This document shows positions 52,258 through 61,230 of a stretch of 64,000 nucleotides of DNA, one piece after another. Below the pieces are notes generated by a model, which worked only from the letters and a program-made list of their open reading frames with translations, made no database searches and had not been told where the DNA came from. This stretch comes from Ruficoccus amylovorans. GTDB lineage: Bacteria; Verrucomicrobiota; Verrucomicrobiia; Opitutales; Cerasicoccaceae. The stretch's first letter is position 1. Every line of letters begins with the position of its first letter. The position numbers and the translations under genes are program-made. The stretch is from contig NZ_JACHVB010000060.1 of the NCBI RefSeq assembly GCF_014230085.1, forward strand, positions 1 through 64,000, given 5' to 3'.

Positions 52258-54777
52258 TCAAGTTCCAGCCGTATCAAACACGGTCAAGCCCTTCAGATTC
52301 ACCTTTCTGGTTTGTATCAATAAACTGAATACATAGCCGGAAACAAAACACGTCAGCAGCGCCACCAGAATGAAAAAGGACCAATGCAGATCCGTATAGG
52401 TCCTGACCCAGAGCGTACACACGATCGACAGACACACGCCGATGATTGCCCCGACCCAGTTGCCACGTCGGGTAAAAAGCCCCAGGATGTATATCCCTCC
52501 AATGCCCCCGCCCAGCAGCGCGATGATCTCGTTCCAGATCTTGAACATGGAAGTGATCTCCATCCCGGCCATATAGAGCGCCGCCCCTGTGCCAAACAGC
52601 CCGACAAAAACCGACAGCACTTTCAGGCTTATCAAGCGGGCGCGGTCGCTGATACCGGGCCGGAATTTGCGAAACCAGTCCTCGACCACGATGGTCGCCA
52701 CCGAGTTCATACTGCTGGACAGCGTGGACATGGAGGCGGCGAAAAGCGCCGCAATAATCAGCCCCGCCAGCCCTACCGGAAGCCGCTGGATGATGAACAG
52801 CGGGACGATCTGGTCGTTATCCATCAGCGGGTCCAGCTCCTGCGGCCTGCTCCGGAAATAGGCGAAGGCAACGAGCCCGACTCCATGCACCAGCAGCGAA
52901 ATGAGAATCCCGAAAAAGGCATAGGTTTTGGCCAACTTGCGCACATCCGCCAGACGGACCGAAAACACACGCTGCACCACCGGCTGGTCTCCCAGAAACG
53001 AAGCCTGCTGAAAGAGCCAGCTCAGAATCCCTATCCAGAGAATCGGCAGCGTGTAGTCCCACTTCAAATAGAACAGGTCAAATTTGTCATACTGCGCGGA
53101 TACAGTGACGAATTCAGAAAACCCTCCCGGCAGACTGCAAATCCCCAACACCACCATAACAGCCGCTCCGCCCACCATCAGGCAGCCCTGAATAACATCG
53201 GTCCAGATAACTGCCTCGAAACCGCCCAGTGTCGAGTAAAGTGTGGTGACCAACCCCAGCAGGGCGACGCACAGATAGACGTTCAATCCCGTGACGGCAG
53301 AGATAGCCAGCGAAGGCAGCAGCAGCACCACACTCATTCGCCCCAGAAGCTGAAACAGGATGCACTGCGCACTGGCCACGTAGCGCAGTGCCGGATGGAA
53401 CCGCAGCTCCAAGAATTCGTAGGTCGAGGTCAGCCTCAACTTCCTCAGCAGGGGAAAAAACAAATAGGCCTGCAGAAAATAGCCGGGGATCAGCAGCAAA
53501 ACCAGGAAAAACCAGACCAGGTTTCCCACAAAGGCCTGCGCCGGAATCGCCATAAAACTGATGCTACTGGAGGCCGTGGCAAACATGCTGATACCCGCCG
53601 CCACGCCGGAGACGTTGCGACTGCCGAGGGCAAATTCCTCGCTGCTGTTTTGCTTGCGGGAAAAGCTCAGGCCCACCCATACGACCCCCATCAGGTAAGC
53701 GACCAAAACACCGTAATCCCACCCGGACAGGCTTTTAACCACCCGCAGTCCCGAGACGGAATATATCTCTGCCGTATCCAAGTCCGCCGCCAGGTAATCA
53801 CCGTTCCGGTCCGCCACACCGACACGCCGCAAGGGCTGCGCCACACCGGTAGCCGTAATCCAGGTGTCTGTCACCGAATGATAAATAAATGCCTCTTGTT
53901 TGCCTGCGGCCCTCGTCAGTAATTCATCCAGCGAGGAGAAAGCTTCAGCGGAGTTGAAACCGCCGAGCACAACCAGGTGACTTTGCCCAAGCCCCGCGAC
54001 CCCGCTCCCAGCCAGAGGAACTAACATGGGGGACAGTTCACGCCAGCCACGATGGTCCGTCGAATCGACCGGAAACTCGCGCCACCCGGCTCCTTCACCG
54101 CAAATGCGCAAGCCCTCCGCCCCCTCGCCGATACCACCGAAAACAATCAACTCGCCAAATCGACTGCCGACCTCAGGAAGTAAACGCCCGCCCATCGGCA
54201 TAGGCGGAAGGCGTTCCCAGCCCGCCGCACGTTGCGCAAGGTTTAGCCGAAACACCGCGTCCGAAGGCGCTAGTCCCTCGAGCGTGGCACTGCCGCCCAC
54301 CAGGTACAGATAGCCGTCGTGGACGACCGCGCTCGCATAGGCCCGCGCCTCCGGTAATGAGGGCAACGCCGTGATCTCCACGCGCCCGGTCTGCCAGGTC
54401 AGACGGCGGCATTCACGGCTAGTTTGCCCATTCTCCAAGCCGCCCAGAATGAAAAGCGAATCACCCGAAGCCGCGCTCGCGGCATACGCAGGTGCCTGTG
54501 CATCGAGCCGTTCCCATACTCCGTCAACACGCCACACATATATCTCCGACTGTCGCGCCCGCTCGTCCGCAAGCTCACCGCCAAACCACAGCGTGCCCCC
54601 GTCGCCGCAAAAGAACGCTCCGGCTCCCGCCGGGCCGGGCAGCCTGAGATCGGTGCCCGTGACCTGCAGGCTCTGCTGGTCTCCGGCCTCTGCGGAGGCG
54701 CAGCACAACGAGGCCACGCACAGCCCTAGCAAGAACCAGCGAACGACGCCATTGAGAGAGTTCCCTGAAAGTGGCAT
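52258..54777 (-). CDS. SSS symporter fused to an N-terminal kelch domain
   Basis: An 839-residue fusion. After a signal peptide (VVRWFLLGLCVASLCCASA), residues ~35-345 form a kelch-type propeller (LFILGGLENGQTS, LYLVGGSATLEG, LIVFGGIGEGAEGL, LVVLGGFNSAEA), as in NanM-type epimerases/mutarotases. From ~360 on is a complete SSS carrier (FALGSRNVSGVAAGISM, STLSSSMNSVATIVVED). Such fusions occur in sialic acid-type or sugar uptake loci, giving coupled anomer conversion and Na+-driven uptake (family knowledge). Next to the rhamnosidase and the heparinase-like lyase on the same strand. Confidence 0.85.
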   Translation of the reverse strand: MPLSGNSLNGVVRWFLLGLCVASLCCASAEAGDQQSLQVTGTDLRLPGPAGAGAFFCGDGGTLWFGGELADERARQSEIYVWRVDGVWERLDAQAPAYAASAASGDSLFILGGLENGQTSRECRRLTWQTGRVEITALPSLPEARAYASAVVHDGYLYLVGGSATLEGLAPSDAVFRLNLAQRAAGWERLPPMPMGGRLLPEVGSRFGELIVFGGIGEGAEGLRICGEGAGWREFPVDSTDHRGWRELSPMLVPLAGSGVAGLGQSHLVVLGGFNSAEAFSSLDELLTRAAGKQEAFIYHSVTDTWITATGVAQPLRRVGVADRNGDYLAADLDTAEIYSVSGLRVVKSLSGWDYGVLVAYLMGVVWVGLSFSRKQNSSEEFALGSRNVSGVAAGISMFATASSSISFMAIPAQAFVGNLVWFFLVLLLIPGYFLQAYLFFPLLRKLRLTSTYEFLELRFHPALRYVASAQCILFQLLGRMSVVLLLPSLAISAVTGLNVYLCVALLGLVTTLYSTLGGFEAVIWTDVIQGCLMVGGAAVMVVLGICSLPGGFSEFVTVSAQYDKFDLFYLKWDYTLPILWIGILSWLFQQASFLGDQPVVQRVFSVRLADVRKLAKTYAFFGILISLLVHGVGLVAFAYFRSRPQELDPLMDNDQIVPLFIIQRLPVGLAGLIIAALFAASMSTLSSSMNSVATIVVEDWFRKFRPGISDRARLISLKVLSVFVGLFGTGAALYMAGMEITSMFKIWNEIIALLGGGIGGIYILGLFTRRGNWVGAIIGVCLSIVCTLWVRTYTDLHWSFFILVALLTCFVSGYVFSLLIQTRKVNLKGLTVFDTAGT

Positions 54778-54801
54778 GTGTGGGTGAAGTTACCGGAGAG
54801 G

Positions 54802-57630
54802 CTACTTGTTATCCAGCGCAACTTCGATCCCGTCGAGGTCTCCGACTCTCCAGGTGATGACATCCTTGACTGCGCCATAGGTGATCTCCACGCGCTTGCG
54901 GTCTCCCTCCGTGGTGACGCTCATTGTGCCCTGCGGGCCATCCTTGAGCGAAGGAAGAATTCCCGTTACAAAACGCGGATCTTTCGCCCAGAAGTCAAAA
55001 CTGAGCATCATGTTTTCGTAGTGTCGGCTTAGCTGCGTGTCGGCGCGCTGACCGTCCGCCTCGATGAAAAATCGCGCGTTGACCTCGGGAAGCATGGCCC
55101 CCTGCGTAGTGGCTGTCATGGGCGCTTCCAGCGTCATGGCAGCGGCATCCACAATCAGGGCACCCGCCCCGGCACCGAAACCGTTTTCGGAGGCCGCGTC
55201 AACCTCAGCGACCGGAAGCAACGCCGTCGCGTAGAGTTCCGAGCCGGGCTCGCGTCCGCCGATCTGGATGTTGTTCGTACCCTCATTCAAGCTGAATACA
55301 CCCGGAACACGTTGCCAGGTTGGGAATGCCCGGCCAGCGAAATTCCAGTCGGTCGCCGGGGAACCGTTGACGCTCACGACGAAAGAATTGGTATCGCCGC
55401 CGCGCAGGGGGTCGCCAATCTTGACCTTGAGGAACAGCGCGTAATCACCCGCCTGCGGCACCTCGACGGACGCGGTGGCCTTGCCCGCCGATTTAACGGA
55501 CGTCGCGACCCGCGTTGTCGGAGCGTAGAGCTCCATCGGCGGCACCAGGCGGAACGACGGCGCGAAGGACTGACCGCCATTGGCGGGGCTGAGTTGCGCA
55601 ATGTCTTCACCGGCCTTAATCAGAGCCAGCGCGTAAAGACGCGTCCCCGGCTCGCGCCCGCCGACCTTTACCGCATTGGAACCGGCGTCCAGAGAAAAGC
55701 TCCCCGTGGTCGAATCGGGATTTTTCACCTGCTCCCAACGTACAACTGGCATGGCCCGGAAGTGCCAGTCAAAAACCTTCCCGCCGTTGACGGACATCTT
55801 GAACGAGTTGGCCCCGTCCAGGCAGACGCACATCGCGTACAGATCGTAGTCTCCTGCCTCCGGGACATGGATATCCGCTGTGGCCGAACCGGCCATCCCG
55901 CGCTTTGTCATGACGTAGGCATTACTCGGATCGCGCGGATTTAGCAGGGCGCCAAAGTCCGTGACCTCAGGCTGAAAACGCCCGTCGGTATGCAGCAGGT
56001 AGGTGTATTTGTGCTGATCATTATCCTGCCGAATCTGGTCGAACATGACAACGTAGGCCGGGCGGTCTTTATTTTCCCGGACGTACACGCCATAGCGCAG
56101 GGCCACTTCCGGCGAGGGACCGGGCTGGCCACTGAGCGTCTGGGTATAGGCATCGAGCATGTCAGCCACCACCCAGGTGTATTCCGGGCGTGCCTCGAAG
56201 CGAACGATCCGGGCCGACGTACCGTCCGTGTTATGACCGGGAGCCTGCCCCTGGCCGTCGATCAGGATGAGGTTGTGATCGACCGTAGTTTGGCGGCCGT
56301 AGCTGGAGTCCACTGCCCAGCGACGCCCGAGCGAATAGAAGTTATAGTGCCCCTTGTCACTCTGGCTGTGCGTCACGTGAAAATACGGTCCGGCCTCCAA
56401 CGAGAACATCGAGTCCAGGATGTCCCAACCCGAGCGGGAAACCGTCAGCCCGCGGTCAGAAAAGAGAATACTCTCGGGCACGCCCGCCTCTTGCGGCGAT
56501 TGCGGCTCGGGCGAGTAATCGGCACCGTAGATAACGATCTGCGGGAGGTTGTTTTTCTCGCTCGTGTTTTCGTAAAGCCACTTGGCCAGCGGGCTGTCTA
56601 TGATGCTGGAAAGCGCGAGCATATTGACGTCGGAGCGTCCGAAGTTATCATCGTTGCGGTCCTCGACATACGGCTCGCCGGGCACAAGCATATCCGCCCA
56701 GAAGGTCGGAAACTCGGGCAGGTTCCCGAAGTCAATCTGTTCCAGCCCCAGCGTATCAATTGCCCGAAGGAATGGAACGGAACGGTCGAAACCGTAGAAG
56801 AAATACGCCTGCGCCTCCTTGTACGCGCCATCGGGGCCGATGCCGTTTGAGAGCCATTGCTCCAGTACCCAGCGTGCCTGTTTCTGCCAGTTTTGGGAGC
56901 GCTCCGGAAAGCGCTCGCGCAGGGTCAGCGAGGCAAGACCGACCGGCCCCATCGTCACGCCGCTGAAGTTATGCCAGGGCACGAACAGGGCTACATTACG
57001 CCACGCAGGCGAGTTACGGAAGACGAGATCGGGATTGATGTGAAGGTTCAGGTTGGGGTCCGAAAAGGAGTAGTCCGGCCCCTTGTCGCCGACCGCTTCA
57101 GCCACCATTTCATCGCAGTACTCCGCCGTAGTCTGGGCGACGGTCTCAAACTGCTCGGAGGTCATGCTATCGCCAAAGAACTCCAGACCCAGCGCGAGGA
57201 AGAAGATAATGTCGCCGCGTTTGCCGGACAACCCCTGAGAGGCGGGCGTGCCATAAGGGAAAGCCTTCGCGAAAGCCACGATCACCTCGGCACCCTGCTC
57301 GCCAAAGCGGCGGTCACGCGTCATCTGCCAGGCCAGACCGAGGTTCCACAACTGGGGAAGATTCGCCCGACCGGCCAATTGGAAGCCTTTGTGGTCGAGC
57401 GGGACGACCCCCATCTTTTCCGGGTCAAGATACAGGCTGTCCCCGGGGGTATTGATCCGCTCAGCGGTTTGGAGCACCTGATCCCAGTATGGCTTTACCT
57501 CGGGTTTGGTGAGCGTTTCCCGCACATGCCCGGGATTGAAAAACAGCGGGCCTTGAGTTTGCGCATGAAGCTCCCCGGCAACCGCGAGAAACACTAAACA
57601 GGCAGACAACAACGATAATAGAGACTTCAT
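54802..57630 (-). CDS. Heparinase II/III-like lyase with two inserted tandem carbohydrate-binding modules
   Basis: From ATG 57630 (signal peptide LLSLLSACLVFLAVAGELHA; the frame to 57843 lacks support), 942 residues. An alginate lyase-like toroid (about 25-410; AYKEAQAYFFYGFDRSVPFL), the heparinase II/III domain SQSDKGHYNFYSLGRRWAVD (catalytic His/Tyr region), then at about 583-672 and 720-805 two similar sandwich modules (GDYDLYAMCVCLDGANSFKM and GDYALFLKVKIGDPLRGGDT, ending VGGREPGTRLYALAL and IGGREPGSELYATAL), after which the lyase C-terminal beta domain resumes. The modules probably bind polysaccharide. Confidence 0.8.
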   Translation of the reverse strand: MKSLLSLLSACLVFLAVAGELHAQTQGPLFFNPGHVRETLTKPEVKPYWDQVLQTAERINTPGDSLYLDPEKMGVVPLDHKGFQLAGRANLPQLWNLGLAWQMTRDRRFGEQGAEVIVAFAKAFPYGTPASQGLSGKRGDIIFFLALGLEFFGDSMTSEQFETVAQTTAEYCDEMVAEAVGDKGPDYSFSDPNLNLHINPDLVFRNSPAWRNVALFVPWHNFSGVTMGPVGLASLTLRERFPERSQNWQKQARWVLEQWLSNGIGPDGAYKEAQAYFFYGFDRSVPFLRAIDTLGLEQIDFGNLPEFPTFWADMLVPGEPYVEDRNDDNFGRSDVNMLALSSIIDSPLAKWLYENTSEKNNLPQIVIYGADYSPEPQSPQEAGVPESILFSDRGLTVSRSGWDILDSMFSLEAGPYFHVTHSQSDKGHYNFYSLGRRWAVDSSYGRQTTVDHNLILIDGQGQAPGHNTDGTSARIVRFEARPEYTWVVADMLDAYTQTLSGQPGPSPEVALRYGVYVRENKDRPAYVVMFDQIRQDNDQHKYTYLLHTDGRFQPEVTDFGALLNPRDPSNAYVMTKRGMAGSATADIHVPEAGDYDLYAMCVCLDGANSFKMSVNGGKVFDWHFRAMPVVRWEQVKNPDSTTGSFSLDAGSNAVKVGGREPGTRLYALALIKAGEDIAQLSPANGGQSFAPSFRLVPPMELYAPTTRVATSVKSAGKATASVEVPQAGDYALFLKVKIGDPLRGGDTNSFVVSVNGSPATDWNFAGRAFPTWQRVPGVFSLNEGTNNIQIGGREPGSELYATALLPVAEVDAASENGFGAGAGALIVDAAAMTLEAPMTATTQGAMLPEVNARFFIEADGQRADTQLSRHYENMMLSFDFWAKDPRFVTGILPSLKDGPQGTMSVTTEGDRKRVEITYGAVKDVITWRVGDLDGIEVALDNK

Positions 57631-57899
57631 ATTCGGATGGGTAATAGTAAGTATTTTCCAAGACTGGAAGCAGAGCAGGACCTTCTGCCAACTCACACCA
57701 AGGATAAGGCCGAGGCAGGATTGGCTCACAATGTTAAAAGACTTGCCATGCTCATTTCTGTTATATTTATACTGAGCATCCGAGCGTTGCTCTTGACCGG
57801 TGTTTTCAGTATGTATTTCCGGCGGCGGATAAACCAAACTCACGCAACAGCACTCGCCCGGCTGCGATTGATCAGGGCGCTCGAAACAGGTGACTCGGC

Positions 57900-58787
57900 A
57901 TGATTCTCAGATACCTTTCCTGCGATATTCGTGATTTCAGCACGTTTCCCGACTTACCTTCCTGTCGCTATAACTGGGAGTTCTTTATCTCTTTTCGGGG
58001 AGAATGCCGCCCCGTTTTTGAGAACGAGTTTTCGACGAGTTTTCACGAGCGTTCCCTCTGGCTGCTTCGACCGCAGGAGATTTACCACTGGATTCCAAAA
58101 GGCACCCGCAGCCACCGGGCCGTGTTCCAGTTCGCGGATGTGCCCGACATTCTGAAGCAACTCGTCGGGAACAAGCTGTTTATCCGCAAAAGCATTACCG
58201 ACGAGGAGGCCGCCCTCATCGAATCGCTGGCTCTCGAACTTCGCCACTACTACGATGAGCAAACGGACCGCCTCTATCTGGCTTCGCTCAAGGCGGTCGC
58301 CCAACTGTCGCTGATTCTGACCGCGGACATGAAGTTCGACCGCCAGATCCGGCTCGACACCATTGAGGCTAACCGCGTGCTGAAGGCGGAGAACTTTTAC
58401 CGCGAACACCTGCGCGCCAATCCCAGCGTGAATGAAGTGGCGGCCCACGTCGGCATCTCCAGCAGCCAACTGCGGCGGCATTTTCGCGGTGTCCGCAATG
58501 AGTCACCGCACGAGGCTTTTACGCGCCTTCGTTTAATCGAGGCTAAACGTCTGCTGACCAATACGGATCTCACTCTGGACCAGATCGCCCTGCTGAGCGG
58601 GTTTGCCAGTCTGGTGGACTTTCACCGGATTTTTAAGACCAGCAATAAACTCACGCCCACGGCCTGGCGTCGAACCAGCGGCTATCACCTGAACTTCCAA
58701 GGCACAGAAGGAATAAAGACCAAAAAGTCGAAAACAAAAAAAGCTAGGCGCATCATCAAGGACGGTTTTCTCACCAATCCGGAATAA
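57900..58787 (+). CDS. AraC-family transcriptional regulator
   Basis: A 295-residue AraC regulator, divergent from the heparinase-like gene. Sensor: CRYNWEFFISFRGECRPVF, RSLWLLRPQEIYHWI; DNA-binding: NEVAAHVGISSSQLRRHF and LDQIALLSGFASLVDFHRI, ending TPTAWRRTSGYH. The C-terminal tail is unusually basic (KKSKTKKARR). Paralogue of the regulator at 24141. The 269-base gap upstream carries both promoters, so it probably activates the heparinase-kelch/SSS-rhamnosidase operon. Confidence 0.9.
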   Translation: MILRYLSCDIRDFSTFPDLPSCRYNWEFFISFRGECRPVFENEFSTSFHERSLWLLRPQEIYHWIPKGTRSHRAVFQFADVPDILKQLVGNKLFIRKSITDEEAALIESLALELRHYYDEQTDRLYLASLKAVAQLSLILTADMKFDRQIRLDTIEANRVLKAENFYREHLRANPSVNEVAAHVGISSSQLRRHFRGVRNESPHEAFTRLRLIEAKRLLTNTDLTLDQIALLSGFASLVDFHRIFKTSNKLTPTAWRRTSGYHLNFQGTEGIKTKKSKTKKARRIIKDGFLTNPE

Positions 58788-58835
58788 CGCGTTCGTCGAG
58801 GCAGAAAATACCAGCCCGGCGGCAGCTTCACAAAG

Positions 58836-60083
58836 TCAGGTTCTCCCCGGAGAGTGAAACGCCAAGCTCTCACGCAAGCCGTCACAGGCTTCGTTCGCCT
58901 GTCCGCTTCTTGCCCATGAAGCAGAGGGACAGCGTGAAAACAGCCGAGCCCCGTTCATCAACTCGCGCAACACTACCGGGATATCGCGAATGCCGACACA
59001 ACCGGGCATATTCTTTTCATCATACTCGAGGTGGTGCTTCCCCACTGTGCGAATGCCTTTCGCGACCGCATAGGCCGTTTCGAGCAAAGTGAGATACCCC
59101 CTCGTGTCTTCCAAGTTCGTATTGAAGTCTGTCCCGGATTGTGCCTGCACTCCCCGGCAGAAATTCTCATAGCAATCCACCAGTTGCGCATAATAAGAGC
59201 CCCCAAGGACATCTGTCAGCACCACACCGTTAACAGTGGAGAACCCCGAGTCCACGTCGATAATCCCCGTCGCCTCGTCTCCGCGGATTTCGATCGTGGC
59301 CGGAAGTTCCGTCAAACAGGCATGTGACAGTGCGATAATCATCTCCACCCCATCCTCCATACGTGCGGTCAGCGAAAGCGTATCGTAACTCTCGATCTCG
59401 TGCGCACGGTAAAACTCGGCCTCCAGATCAACAACCGAACAAGCCGGGCCGCACTGCGCAGCCAGCAGTTGAAACAACCCCATGACCAGATGCGCAAGGG
59501 CATTGCTGGCTGGCCCGTCAAAGACGGGAAGCCCATCGACGGCCAAACGTCCAGCCCAGGCAGCACGTTCATAATACGCGCGGGGCCTCGGCCACAAGGC
59601 ACTGGCCCGCAGGCTGCGCAGTTTCCCCAGACGGCCTTGGCCGATGGCCGCTTTCATCTCCCGGAAACAGGGCCAGCAGGATCGGTTGAATCCGACCGCG
59701 ATGCGGTCCGACTTCGGGTGTTTCAGCAGGAGTTCCAACTGCCTCACGGTAGCGACCGGAGGCTTCTCCAGATAAACAAACAAGTCCGCATCCACACAGG
59801 CGAGCGCCATCTCGAAATGGTAAGGAATTGGCGTAACGATCAAAACCGCATCCAGTTGCCCGGTCATCTGCCTGAGACACTCTCGCAGTTCACCGAAGCA
59901 GCGGGTGGAGCGCCTCTGCCATTCCTCGCGCAGGACAAGGTTCTTCTCAAGGTCAAGGGCGGGATCGACAGCCGCAGCCAGTCGCACCCACCCCCGCTCC
60001 TCCATCTGGAGAAGTGCCTGAGTGTGGTAATGTCCGAAACCTCCGACCCCGATTTGGGCCAGGCGTATGGGTTGATCATTCAT
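58836..60083 (-). CDS. Gfo/Idh/MocA-family NAD(P)-dependent oxidoreductase
   Basis: A 415-residue cytoplasmic oxidoreductase: RLAQIGVGGFGHYHTQALLQ (glycine-rich dinucleotide site), VYLEKPPVATVRQLELLLK (family EKP motif) and FDGPASNALAHLVMG in the substrate domain. Paralogue of 25004-26239. Shares the AraC-Gfo pairing of module 2, here with opposite orientation to the regulator. Likely acts on a released sugar or sugar acid. Confidence 0.85.
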   Translation of the reverse strand: MNDQPIRLAQIGVGGFGHYHTQALLQMEERGWVRLAAAVDPALDLEKNLVLREEWQRRSTRCFGELRECLRQMTGQLDAVLIVTPIPYHFEMALACVDADLFVYLEKPPVATVRQLELLLKHPKSDRIAVGFNRSCWPCFREMKAAIGQGRLGKLRSLRASALWPRPRAYYERAAWAGRLAVDGLPVFDGPASNALAHLVMGLFQLLAAQCGPACSVVDLEAEFYRAHEIESYDTLSLTARMEDGVEMIIALSHACLTELPATIEIRGDEATGIIDVDSGFSTVNGVVLTDVLGGSYYAQLVDCYENFCRGVQAQSGTDFNTNLEDTRGYLTLLETAYAVAKGIRTVGKHHLEYDEKNMPGCVGIRDIPVVLRELMNGARLFSRCPSASWARSGQANEACDGLRESLAFHSPGRT

Positions 60084-60327
60084 CGCAAATATGTCTGGAA
60101 GCAGTTGTCAGACAGAATGGAAGTCCCCTCGACCGGCCAGTCAGGGAGAAATCTCCCTTGCCATGCCCACTTCACATGGATGGCCAGAGGTAACGATCGG
60201 CAGTCTCATCCTGCTCAACGCATCCCAACCTTCGCCATTTGAGTTAACAATACATGAATGAAAATCCGATTAGTATTGTTATATTCATGGCCATTAACGC
60301 CCATTGAGCGGAAAGGGAACTGCTGCT

Positions 60328-61149
60328 ATGATAAAATCGATGCTGATTACCCCTTTCAACAAATCCGCCTCCACCTCTTTGTCTCAACGCGCAGGCTTTA
60401 CATTGATAGAGCTACTATGCGTGATCGCGGTCATCGCCATCCTCGCGAGTCTCCTCATGGTAGGGACAAACGCGGTGCGGCGCATGGCCGACAACACCGA
60501 GACAACCTCACGCCTTCGCCAATGCGGGATAGGCATGTTCAACTACGCCGCCGATCACCACGGCAACGTACCCAGCAATGGTCTGATCGGTGCCGACGGC
60601 ACAGACCGTTCCGGCCCAGGCAGACGCTGGCCGGACAAAGTGGCTCCCTACATGGGACTGAACCCTCCGTACCTCATTGCAAACAAAGATTGGAAAACGT
60701 ACCAGCCCTACCGTTGTGTGAGCCAGGACGACTTCATTGAGCAGCAGAACCTGACCGGCCCCAATGCGGTCTTTGGGCTCAACGAGTACTTTTCTCTCGA
60801 ATATGAAGGCGTGCCCGGCGAAAAAGGCTGGCGCAAGTTCAGTGATGCCATCGATCCCGCCACGACCCCCTTGCTCGTCACCCTCTCCGCCTACGATGAA
60901 AACGGAAGCCTGATCGGATCCGGCCATGTCGCAAATCCCCGCGGCGGCCCCTCGCCCCTCGCCCGTAAATATGGCTGGAGCCAGCGCACGAACGGCACCG
61001 GCCCCGCACCGACCCTCAACGGAGCCTACGGCATACTCTATATAGATGGCCATGTCGGGGTTGTGAGCAATAGCTGGCCTTTTTCTGCCATCAATGCCGG
61101 CATGGATTTCCATCCGAAAAAAGACGTGTCCATCACGCCTGCCGAGTAG
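60328..61149 (+). CDS. Type II pseudopilin-like protein
   Basis: From ATG 60328 (TTG 60304 alternative), 273 residues: leader with NKSASTSLSQR, then AGFTLIELLCVIAVIAILAS with Glu at +5. The C-terminus reads GAYGILYIDGHVGVVS, a DG tail lacking the paired histidine. Followed 81 bases later by a sialate O-acetylesterase gene on the same strand, continuing the pattern of pseudopilins near glycan esterases and lyases. Confidence 0.85.
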   Translation: MIKSMLITPFNKSASTSLSQRAGFTLIELLCVIAVIAILASLLMVGTNAVRRMADNTETTSRLRQCGIGMFNYAADHHGNVPSNGLIGADGTDRSGPGRRWPDKVAPYMGLNPPYLIANKDWKTYQPYRCVSQDDFIEQQNLTGPNAVFGLNEYFSLEYEGVPGEKGWRKFSDAIDPATTPLLVTLSAYDENGSLIGSGHVANPRGGPSPLARKYGWSQRTNGTGPAPTLNGAYGILYIDGHVGVVSNSWPFSAINAGMDFHPKKDVSITPAE

Positions 61150-61230
61150 CTGGTAAGTTTTTCCCTCAAATGGCGTTTAGACTTCTATCGCCCTCCTCCC
61201 GCTTTCTCCACACCGCAACCAACGCTCGTA

